Shown: one piece after another, positions 1 through 5,503 of the stretch
Numbering within the stretch: the first letter of the stretch is position 1
How the letters are laid out: each line of letters opens with the position of its first letter
Origin: Eudoraea sp.
Lineage (GTDB): Bacteria; Bacteroidota; Bacteroidia; Flavobacteriales; Flavobacteriaceae
Direction: 5' to 3'
Length of the DNA stretch: 5,503 nt
Assembly: GCA_013042925.1 (NCBI GenBank)
Contig: JABDPH010000248.1
Location: forward strand, 1 to 5,503
Notes under the pieces: generated by a model
What the model saw: only the letters and a program-made list of their open reading frames with translations
What the model was told of the DNA's origin: nothing
Database searches by the model: none
Program-made: the position numbers and the translations under genes

Positions 1-2
1 CT

Positions 3-461
3 ATAATCATGGCTGGAAAAGTAGGGTCTTATATTACGTCCAGCATAGGTACTATGCGGGTTACTGAACAGATAGATGCATTGGAAGTTATGGGTGTGAA
101 TTCTCTTAACTACCTTGTTTTTCCTAAGATAATAGCTATGCTATTTTATCCATTTGTAATTGCTATTTCCATGTATGTTGGAATTTTTGGCGGTTTAATT
201 GCCAATTCCTTAGGAAATTACAGTACCTCAACTGAATTTATTCAAGGTATTCAACTAGACTTTATACCTTTTCACGTGACTTACTCCTTTATTAAATCTG
301 TGGTTTTTGCTTTTATAATAGCCACTATTCCTTCTTTTCATGGGTATTATATGGAAGGTGGGGCCCTTGATGTTGGCAAAGCAAGCACAACCTCTTTTGT
401 TTGGACCAGTGTAGTGATCATCATTTCCAACTTTGTACTAACCCAACTATTGTTAGGCTAA
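3..461 (+). CDS. mlaE: MlaE-family ABC transporter permease, 5'-truncated by window edge
   Basis: This is the C-terminal 152 residues of a MlaE/YrbE-type permease, the membrane subunit of a phospholipid transporter of the inner membrane (Mla pathway, outer-membrane lipid asymmetry). The reading frame is open to the left edge, so the ATG at 9 is an internal Met and not the start; family members are about 245-260 residues. The hallmark is the conserved block GTMRVTEQIDALEVMG (about 48-95), the EQ loop that couples the permease to its ATPase. It is followed by hydrophobic helices at about 111-200 and 288-340 and a last one at 396-455, and by the family-typical GYYMEGGALDVGKAS (about 342-386). 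The stop TAA (459-461) overlaps the start of the downstream ATPase gene by one base, implying co-transcription and translational coupling. The family assignment is firm. The symbol is by homology, since lipid transport has not been shown for this protein. Confidence 0.93.
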   Translation: MIMAGKVGSYITSSIGTMRVTEQIDALEVMGVNSLNYLVFPKIIAMLFYPFVIAISMYVGIFGGLIANSLGNYSTSTEFIQGIQLDFIPFHVTYSFIKSVVFAFIIATIPSFHGYYMEGGALDVGKASTTSFVWTSVVIIISNFVLTQLLLG

Positions 462-1228
462 TGATAGAAGTAGAAAACTTAAGCAAATCGTTTGGAGATG
501 TCCAGGTATTAAAAGGTATAACTACCTCCTTTGAAAAGGGGAAAACTAATCTGATTATAGGACAAAGTGGCTCCGGAAAGACCGTGTTTATGAAATGCCT
601 TTTGGGATTAGTAGTACCGGATAAGGGAACAATTAGTTACGATGGCAGAATGTTCTCAAAACTAACTGTCAAAGAAAAGCGAAATTTAAGACAGGATATG
701 GGGATGGTGTTCCAGGGAAGTGCCTTATTTGATTCAATGACGGTTGAAGAAAATGTAATGTTCCCGATGGACATGTTTACCAATCAATCCCGTTCTGAAA
801 TGGAAGACAGGGTCAATATTGTATTAAAACGTGTGAACCTCATTGATGCACACAAGAAATATCCGGCTGAAATTTCAGGAGGTATGCAAAAAAGAGTTGC
901 TATTGCGAGGGCAATAGTTATGAATCCGAAGTATTTATTTTGTGATGAGCCCAACTCAGGCCTTGATCCCAATACAGCGATCTTAATTGATAACCTAATT
1001 CAGGAGATCACAAAGGAATTTGACATAATTACGGTAATTAATAGCCATGACATGAATTCTGTTATGGAAATTGGTGAAAAAATAATCTTTCTTAAAAATG
1101 GTATCAAAGAATGGGAAGGTACCAATAAGGAAATCTTTAAAACAGATAATAAAGCAATAACTGATTTTGTCTATTCCTCGGAATTATTTAAAAAGGTCAG
1201 GCAAATGTATATTGAAGAGAGAGACTAG
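461..1228 (+). CDS. mlaF: MlaF-type ABC transporter ATP-binding protein
   Basis: This 255-residue cytoplasmic ATPase is expected to power the MlaE permease encoded just upstream. All nucleotide-binding motifs are visible: Walker A GQSGSGKT (34-41), Q-loop VFQGSALF (Gln85), signature ISGGMQKR (138-145), Walker B FCDEP (Asp162, Glu163), D-loop SGLD (166-169) and switch His196. The methionine in SGGM and the short C-terminal tail after about residue 230 (TDFVYSSELFKK) fit the Mla/Mkl subfamily, where the tail contacts the partner ATPase subunit. I chose the ATG at 461 because it gives the standard MIEVENLSKSFG opening and overlaps the mlaE stop as TAATG. The same frame is open back to an ATG at 401, but the 20 extra residues would lie inside mlaE and match nothing in the family. 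Slightly unusual are Asn165 where Thr is common (DEPTSG) and Asn194-Ser195 before the switch His. No MlaD gene follows; the next gene is convergent. Confidence 0.95.
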   Translation: MIEVENLSKSFGDVQVLKGITTSFEKGKTNLIIGQSGSGKTVFMKCLLGLVVPDKGTISYDGRMFSKLTVKEKRNLRQDMGMVFQGSALFDSMTVEENVMFPMDMFTNQSRSEMEDRVNIVLKRVNLIDAHKKYPAEISGGMQKRVAIARAIVMNPKYLFCDEPNSGLDPNTAILIDNLIQEITKEFDIITVINSHDMNSVMEIGEKIIFLKNGIKEWEGTNKEIFKTDNKAITDFVYSSELFKKVRQMYIEERD

Positions 1229-1235
1229 CCGCTTT
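1229..1235. other. Seven-base convergent gene junction
   Basis: The mlaF stop (TAG, 1226-1228) and the DUF389 gene stop (TAG on the - strand, 1236-1238) face each other with 7 bases between them. I see no GC-rich stem followed by a T-run here or in the 40 bases on either side, so no intrinsic terminator is called. Transcripts from both sides probably overlap at their 3' ends. Confidence 0.85.
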
Positions 1236-2690
1236 CTACCTTAACCTTACTTTATTATCATTCAATCGCAATTTGAGCCAGTTACCTAGTTTCTCCGAGT
1301 CCTCAGTAATACTACGCGGTTTTGTCTCTTTTTTCCAGGTAACTTCAAAAATGGGTATAGTATCTATTTTACTAAAGTCTGTTGTAATTGTATAAGCAAA
1401 ACCAAGGCTTTCAATATTTTCATAATTTAATTTAGCTTCGGCACTGATTTGTTCAAATGGTATTTGTTTAGTTGTAAGCTTACTAAGTTTAGCTATTTCA
1501 GATTCAAGCAGGTTTATACGCTCATCTTTATTTAATACTTCGGCTTTTTTAGATTCATATAATTCATTTATATAATTGAATTTTATTTCAGAATCATCTC
1601 TTCCTCCCTGTACAATTTTTAGTTCTGTGTCCTCCAACCTTGAAAATGAATTTTTTTGTTCAATCCAGCTGTCAATGACATTGTCTGGTATAAGTTCATC
1701 CCCCATGCAAACTAATTCAATTGTTGAACCACCTTGCCTGTTATAATTTATTTCTGTAAGGTTATCTAAATACCGACCCCTATCTTTAAATTTATATAGC
1801 TCGATAGTATTTTTAATCAAATCCTGAGCCTGCCTCATATATCTGGATTTCTGCCAAACATTATAAAAGGTAATTGTAGCAGGTACCATAACCAAAAGGG
1901 CAATTAAAGAAGCTATTCTGGCATAGAACCTTCTTTTCCTGGAATTAATATATTTCACCATTGGAAAACGAAGGAGCTTAAGAACAATGACTGTGGCAAG
2001 CGCAATGAAAATAGTGTTTATTATAAAAAGGTACATAGCCCCGGTTGCATAATGCCAATTGGCAATTGCCAAGCCAAAGCCTACTGTGCAAAGAGGTGGC
2101 ATTAAAGCTGTTGCTATGGCTACCCCAAAAATTACAGTGGCGATAGTTCCCTTTTTAGCCCTGGCTATAACCAGAGCGAAACCACCAAAAAAGGCGATCA
2201 GAACATCTCTGATATCCGGCTCTGTCCTAGCTAATAATTCAGAGGATTCATCACTAAGAGGGAAAAATTCGAAGAATAAATAAGCCGTAAGAATACTTAT
2301 GGTAACCATTACCGCAAAATTCTTTAATGAACGCCGAAGCGTATCAATATCATTTATAGCAATAGACATCCCAACACCCAAAATTGGACCCATTAGAGGG
2401 GAAATAAGCATTGCTCCAATAACAACAGCCGTGGAATTTGCATTCAACCCTACCGAAGCTATAAATATTGAACATATCAATATCCAAATAGTATGTCCTT
2501 TGAACGGGATGTCGGCAACAATAGCGTCCGTGGTAGCTTGCTGATCCGTATTCTGGCGAATATTCAGAAGTTCAACAACAAATTTTCGAGCACTCCCATA
2601 AAATCCCTGAAAATCCTTTTTAGCTTGTTCTCCGCTAAGATTCTCCTTGTCTTCTGACAATGGACTTTTGTCATTAAAATCTTCTTCCAT
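1236..2690 (-). CDS. DUF389 (TIGR00341-like) integral membrane protein with C-terminal soluble extension
   Basis: This 484-residue inner-membrane protein has unknown function. After a charged N-terminus of about 65 residues come seven hydrophobic segments at roughly 67-83, 86-110, 123-143, 162-177, 182-208, 216-239 and 257-277. The DUF389 core carries the small-residue motifs GAMLISPLMGPI (92-103) and ATALMPPLCTVGFG (193-206), which look like re-entrant or pore-lining helices. Basic loops at 118-123, 176-180 and 241-258 and an acidic loop at 144-162 suggest the N-terminus is inside and the tail outside the membrane. The final ~205 residues are soluble: an alpha/beta stretch (about 300-363), a probable coiled coil rich in Lys, Glu and Leu (about 369-405), and a second alpha/beta stretch (about 415-484). 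The start lies 2 bases after the manC stop, so it is the last gene of the - strand operon. DUF389 membership is well supported; topology and any transport role are inferred. Confidence 0.88.
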   Translation of the reverse strand: MEEDFNDKSPLSEDKENLSGEQAKKDFQGFYGSARKFVVELLNIRQNTDQQATTDAIVADIPFKGHTIWILICSIFIASVGLNANSTAVVIGAMLISPLMGPILGVGMSIAINDIDTLRRSLKNFAVMVTISILTAYLFFEFFPLSDESSELLARTEPDIRDVLIAFFGGFALVIARAKKGTIATVIFGVAIATALMPPLCTVGFGLAIANWHYATGAMYLFIINTIFIALATVIVLKLLRFPMVKYINSRKRRFYARIASLIALLVMVPATITFYNVWQKSRYMRQAQDLIKNTIELYKFKDRGRYLDNLTEINYNRQGGSTIELVCMGDELIPDNVIDSWIEQKNSFSRLEDTELKIVQGGRDDSEIKFNYINELYESKKAEVLNKDERINLLESEIAKLSKLTTKQIPFEQISAEAKLNYENIESLGFAYTITTDFSKIDTIPIFEVTWKKETKPRSITEDSEKLGNWLKLRLNDNKVRLR

Positions 2691-2692
2691 AA

Positions 2693-3790
2693 TTATGTGT
2701 ATTGGTCTCCGAATCGTTTTTTTACTTCTGCCAGAATACTTTTAATAGTTTGTTCCTTGGATTTAGGGCAAATCATCAGAACTTCTTCTTTATCAACAAT
2801 TATATAGTCTTTTAATCCATCAATAACTGCTATTTTATCTTTAGGTAATCGAATCATATTTCCCTCAGCATCCTCGCTCAGTACTTTACCGTTAACAATG
2901 GCGTTATCATCTTCATCTTTATCGAGTTTATGATATAAAGAACCCCAGGTACCCAGGTCATTCCAATCAAAAGTAGCGGGAAGGACAAAAATTGATCTGG
3001 CCTTTTCAAGTATAGCGTAATCTATTGAAATATTGTCTGCTTTAGGATAGTTCTTATCGATAAAATGCTTTTCGCCCGGGCTATTTAACATGTCATATCC
3101 GGCATTGAACAAGTCAAACTGCTCTGTTTGAAATTCCTTGAATGCAGCCAAAATAGTTCTAACACTCCAGATAAAAATACCTGCATTCCAAAGAAAATTA
3201 CCCTGATTTAAAAATGACTTTGCAGTTTCATAATCCGGTTTCTCCCTAAATTGTTTGACGGCATATAATCCAGAACCTTCTTCCCGGGCCGTAGTTTGCT
3301 CGAATTCAATATAACCAAATCCCGTATTTGGGAAAGTAGGTTTTATTCCAAGAGTGCATATTACATCCTCTTCCTCACATTTATCAAAACAGTTTTTAAC
3401 ATTATTTTCAAAGGCCTTTTCATCTTCTATCCAATGGTCACTGGGAGCCACAATCATCAAACCATCAGGATTCATTTTTTTAATTTTCAAAGCTGCATAT
3501 AAAATACAGGGGGCAGTATTACGCATTGCAGGTTCCAAAATTACCTGATTTGAGCTTATCATAGGAAGCTGACTCAAAACAAGTTCATTATATCTTTCGT
3601 TCGTAAGAATAAGAATATTCTCTGTAGGTATAAAGTTATTGAGACGACTGAAAGTTTTTTGCAGAAGTGTATCTCCGGCACCCAACATGTCGTGGAATTG
3701 CTTTGGATAAGCAGAGGTGCTTACCGGCCAAAACCGCGAACCTACTCCCCCAGCCATTAAAACCGCGTAATAGTTTTTATTTTTTTCCAT
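2693..3790 (-). CDS. manC: Mannose-1-phosphate guanylyltransferase (GDP-mannose pyrophosphorylase)
   Basis: This cytoplasmic enzyme joins mannose-1-phosphate and GTP to give GDP-mannose and pyrophosphate, supplying mannose, and often fucose or rhamnose, for surface polysaccharides and glycoproteins. Visible motifs are the nucleotidyltransferase signature AGGVGSRFWPVS (13-24) with PKQF (29-32), EPAMRNTAP (86-94), APSDHW (115-120, metal-binding Asp118), GIKPTFPNTGFGYI (148-161), the sugar-phosphate EKP motif (183-185), WNAGIF (201-206), SIDYAILEK (255-263) and DWNDLGTW (275-282). A C-terminal stretch of about 70 residues resembles the left-handed beta-helix part of the family. At 365 residues it is the short, monofunctional form without the phosphomannose isomerase domain of longer bifunctional enzymes. 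The ATG lies 3 bases after the sprT-like stop, with no Shine-Dalgarno sequence but an A-rich leader. No other sugar-nucleotide or glycosyltransferase gene is in view, so the target glycan is unknown. Confidence 0.95.
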   Translation of the reverse strand: MEKNKNYYAVLMAGGVGSRFWPVSTSAYPKQFHDMLGAGDTLLQKTFSRLNNFIPTENILILTNERYNELVLSQLPMISSNQVILEPAMRNTAPCILYAALKIKKMNPDGLMIVAPSDHWIEDEKAFENNVKNCFDKCEEEDVICTLGIKPTFPNTGFGYIEFEQTTAREEGSGLYAVKQFREKPDYETAKSFLNQGNFLWNAGIFIWSVRTILAAFKEFQTEQFDLFNAGYDMLNSPGEKHFIDKNYPKADNISIDYAILEKARSIFVLPATFDWNDLGTWGSLYHKLDKDEDDNAIVNGKVLSEDAEGNMIRLPKDKIAVIDGLKDYIIVDKEEVLMICPKSKEQTIKSILAEVKKRFGDQYT

Positions 3791-3793
3791 TTG

Positions 3794-4396
3794 TTATTTC
3801 TTAATTACTAGTTCAACTTCGGCATGAGGCTGAAACAGATATACCCTGCCGGATGAAACCTCAGTACATTCGTATCTTTTTACTTTTCTTTGCCCCTTCT
3901 TAAATAATTTCCCATTATACAACCTAAAAATACTTCCTGAAGGTAATTCAAAAACTTGAATTTTATCAGAAGGAATATCATAAGCTTTCAAAGCCGTGGA
4001 CAAAGCTGAATCCGTGGTGCTACTGGCTTTTGGGTTCCTAAAATGTTTTGCAAGAACTGGTAAAAGGGAAGATGGAAACATTTCCGGTCTGATAAATGGT
4101 AGCATCAGATACTGAAATGTCCTCTTCCATTCAATTCCATGAGGTTTTATTCTTCTTCCATACTTTTCGAAAGCTACCAAATGTCCAATTTCATGAATAA
4201 GCGTTATTAAAAAACGATATTTATTTGAAGTGGCATTGACAGTAATTTGATGAGAACCATCAGGCAGGAGTCGATAATCTCCGTGGCGGGTAACCCTTTG
4301 ATTAACTATTTTTAAATTTACTTCATTTGCTTTTATAAGTTCAAGACAAGGCGGGACCGCATTCTCAGGAAGGTATTTTAAAAGTGTTTCGTTCAT
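3794..4396 (-). CDS. SprT-like domain protein (putative zinc metalloprotease fold)
   Basis: This 200-residue cytoplasmic protein has the SprT/Spartan-type zinc-peptidase motif HEIGH (68-72) with catalytic Glu69. The third likely zinc ligand is His86 in KPHGIEWK, as in SprT and Spartan. In eukaryotes Spartan cleaves DNA-protein crosslinks; bacterial SprT proteins are poorly characterised, so the function here is unproven. The first ~60 residues (opening MNETLLKYLPENAVPP) and the block RLYNGKLFKKGQRKVKRYEC (about 158-177) fit the form I recall from Flavobacteriaceae. The C-terminal zinc ribbon of E. coli-type SprT is not evident: the protein has only two cysteines, at about 17 and 177, and no CxxC pair. 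It starts 21 bases after the SDR stop and ends 3 bases before manC. The ATG is the first in frame and matches the family's N-terminus. Confidence 0.88.
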   Translation of the reverse strand: MNETLLKYLPENAVPPCLELIKANEVNLKIVNQRVTRHGDYRLLPDGSHQITVNATSNKYRFLITLIHEIGHLVAFEKYGRRIKPHGIEWKRTFQYLMLPFIRPEMFPSSLLPVLAKHFRNPKASSTTDSALSTALKAYDIPSDKIQVFELPSGSIFRLYNGKLFKKGQRKVKRYECTEVSSGRVYLFQPHAEVELVIKK

Positions 4397-4417
4397 TGAA
4401 GTAAAATATTACTAAAA

Positions 4418-5098
4418 TTAAGGGGTGGTGCTACTTACCTGTAATAGTTTCCCATTGTAAAAGCGCTGTCCATTCAAAGCAAAGTCCATAATATAAGCAG
4501 CCATATCATCTGCTGAAATAGGCGCCTGATAGCCTGGAAAGGCTTCTTCCAGCATTTCTGTCTGGACCGCTCCAATGGCCAGAACATTAAAGGAAGGGCC
4601 AGATTCCTTAAATTCTTCAGCCCATAATTCTGTTAGGGTAATTACCGCACCTTTACTCGAACTATAGGCCGCCAGGCCAGGAAATTTAATACTTCCCTGA
4701 ACGCCACCCATAGAACTAATAGTTACGACATGCCCACCAGTAGACATTTTTGGAATGAGAAGTCTGGTAAGTTCTGCCACTCCGAATACATTTACCCTAT
4801 ATATTTCTTCAAATTCCTTCCTGGTAGTTTGAAGAAAAGGCTTGTTCAATAATTGTCCCGCGTTATTAATTAGAATATCAACAGTTTTCCAATTGTCTTC
4901 TAAAAAATTTTCAAGCTTTTTAAAATCTTTGTCCTTACAAATATCAAAAGGAAATGCTGAAATATTAGCTTCATTTAAATCCTTAACCGGCTTATCATTT
5001 CTGGAAAGGGCCAAAACTTTATGTCCGCTTTGGGCAAAAAGGCGGGCTAATTCATATCCTATACCCCTGCTGCATCCTGTAATTATTACGTTAGCCAT
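4418..5098 (-). CDS. Short-chain dehydrogenase/reductase (SDR) family oxidoreductase
   Basis: This 226-residue classical SDR is probably a cytoplasmic NAD(P)H-dependent oxidoreductase. The Rossmann cofactor motif TGCSRGIG is at 7-14. Ser32-Arg33 after the second beta strand (ALSRND) hints at NADPH preference. NNAG is at 78-81, the VNVFG segment at 102-106, the catalytic Ser at 128/129 in TISSMGG, and Tyr145 with Lys149 in the YSSSK motif. After the active site the usual PG is replaced by AIGAVQTEM (about 172-180), and the C-terminus is short. The substrate cannot be deduced, because SDRs act on alcohols, ketones, fatty-acyl groups and sugars alike. Its ATG directly abuts the stop codon of the upstream peptidase gene with no intervening base, so translation is likely coupled; an in-frame extension upstream is impossible because that stop is in frame. 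Confidence 0.93.
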   Translation of the reverse strand: MANVIITGCSRGIGYELARLFAQSGHKVLALSRNDKPVKDLNEANISAFPFDICKDKDFKKLENFLEDNWKTVDILINNAGQLLNKPFLQTTRKEFEEIYRVNVFGVAELTRLLIPKMSTGGHVVTISSMGGVQGSIKFPGLAAYSSSKGAVITLTELWAEEFKESGPSFNVLAIGAVQTEMLEEAFPGYQAPISADDMAAYIMDFALNGQRFYNGKLLQVSSTTP

Positions 5099-5503
5099 TT
5101 AATTATACTTTACTTCTTGTTCAGGTGAATTTGAAAATCCTTCCAATACAGGTATCATGCTATTAATAAGCCTTGCCATATGCTCAAAATCCATTAGATC
5201 TACCTCATCACCCACCTTGTGATAGAAATTATAATTAGTGAAATCAAAAGTGCAATAGGTTTGAGAAGGAATATTAAACTCGTTGTGAAAAGGATAGTTA
5301 TCCGATCTTTGAAAAAGACCAAATTCCTTGGCTGACGGTAAAAATCCTACCAAATTTTTATTTGCATATTTATTAGATACTGCTGCTATATTAGATTTAT
5401 CGTAACCTGTAACATACATCATATAGTCCTTATTGACCATAGGAACACCCGTCATCTCGAAATTAATCATCATATAAAGGTTTAGACCTTCTTCCTTCAA
5501 TTT
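5099..5503 (-). CDS. M28-family zinc aminopeptidase, 5'-truncated by window edge (C-terminal part)
   Basis: These are the last 134 residues of a metallopeptidase whose N-terminal part lies beyond the right edge; the codon at 5498-5500 is an internal TTG Leu. Family members cut N-terminal residues from peptides using two zinc ions and are usually exported or lipid-anchored, but the signal peptide would be off-window. Recognisable M28 features are INFEMTG (5447-5467 on the - strand), where the family usually has NxDMxG with Asp as a metal ligand; RSDNYPFHNEFNIPSQT (about 5258-5308), the substrate-pocket region; and the final metal-ligand His in YHKVGDE (codon 5219-5221), followed by the usual DLMDFEHMA. 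The first two metal ligands and the catalytic Glu are not in view, so activity cannot be judged. The stop TAA is immediately followed by the SDR start codon. Confidence 0.88.
   Translation of the reverse strand, partial: KLKEEGLNLYMMINFEMTGVPMVNKDYMMYVTGYDKSNIAAVSNKYANKNLVGFLPSAKEFGLFQRSDNYPFHNEFNIPSQTYCTFDFTNYNFYHKVGDEVDLMDFEHMARLINSMIPVLEGFSNSPEQEVKYN

Noticed and set aside
401..460. An in-frame upstream ATG that would give the MlaF protein 20 extra N-terminal residues
   Set aside because: The extension lies wholly inside mlaE in another frame and has no family match. The ATG at 461 gives the standard ATPase N-terminus and a normal TAATG overlap.
784..972. A 62-residue - strand open frame inside mlaF
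   Set aside because: It is a mirror of the ATPase signature and Walker B region, with no independent evidence.
2059..2544. Two + strand open frames (2059-2283 and 2299-2544) opposite the DUF389 gene
   Set aside because: They are antisense shadows of a well-supported membrane-protein gene. Their translations show no recognisable domain and no start signal.
3296..3548. Two overlapping + strand open frames opposite manC
   Set aside because: Both lie antisense to strongly conserved ManC motifs, in different frames from each other, with no family resemblance.
4397..4425. A possible internal promoter before the SprT-like gene (TAATTTTA on the - strand, resembling the Bacteroidota -7 box TAnnTTTG)
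   Set aside because: It deviates at the last base, lies about 15 bases from the start codon and has no TTG at the expected -33 distance. In AT-rich sequence such a match is expected by chance.
3908..4456. A shared TTTCCCATT at 3908-3916 and 4448-4456, giving the peptide YNGKL in both the SprT-like protein and the SDR
   Set aside because: Nine shared bases in unrelated folds are best explained by chance; the flanking sequence does not match.
4842..5102. An 86-residue + strand open frame opposite the SDR gene
   Set aside because: It is antisense to the Rossmann-fold region of a clear SDR and its translation has no domain features.
1..5503. A search for tRNAs, riboswitches, CRISPR repeats, insertion-sequence ends or a defence/toxin module
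   Set aside because: Coding regions fill almost the whole window, the largest gap is 21 bases, and no repeat array, terminal inverted repeat, transposase or toxin-like gene was recognised.

Overview
This AT-rich, densely packed window comes from a Bacteroidota chromosome, most likely a marine-type member of the Flavobacteriaceae. That placement is inferred from protein style: a SprT-like protein opening with the flavobacterial pattern, a monofunctional ManC of about 365 residues, a MlaE/MlaF pair with no MlaD next to it, and starts that lack Shine-Dalgarno sequences. No database search was possible, so the genus is not named.

The layout is two convergent transcription units. On the + strand (1-1228) lie the 3' part of a MlaE-type lipid-transport permease, cut by the left window edge, and a complete MlaF-type ATPase joined to it by a stop/start overlap (TAATG). 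On the - strand, reading from right to left (5503 down to 1236), there are five genes in tight head-to-tail order: the C-terminal part of an M28 zinc aminopeptidase (cut by the right edge), a classical short-chain dehydrogenase/reductase, a SprT-like zinc metalloprotease-fold protein, mannose-1-phosphate guanylyltransferase (ManC), and a seven-helix DUF389 membrane protein with a long soluble C-terminal region. The four gaps within this series are 0, 21, 3 and 2 bases, so it is probably one operon whose promoter lies beyond the right edge. The two units meet tail-to-tail across only 7 bases.

MlaE and MlaF should form the inner-membrane core of a phospholipid transporter that maintains outer-membrane lipid asymmetry. 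ManC makes GDP-mannose for surface glycans. The other genes in the - strand unit (peptidase, SDR, SprT-like, DUF389) have no obvious shared pathway, so the operon looks like a housekeeping gene cluster and not a dedicated system.

No RNA gene, insertion sequence, CRISPR array, attachment site or origin was seen, and no gene-free stretch exceeds 21 bases. I found no convincing undescribed system. The points most worth a second look are the predicted periplasmic C-terminal extension of the DUF389 protein, a Glu at the usual Asp metal-ligand position in the M28 peptidase, the absence of the zinc-ribbon cysteines in the SprT-like protein, and the very short convergent junction.
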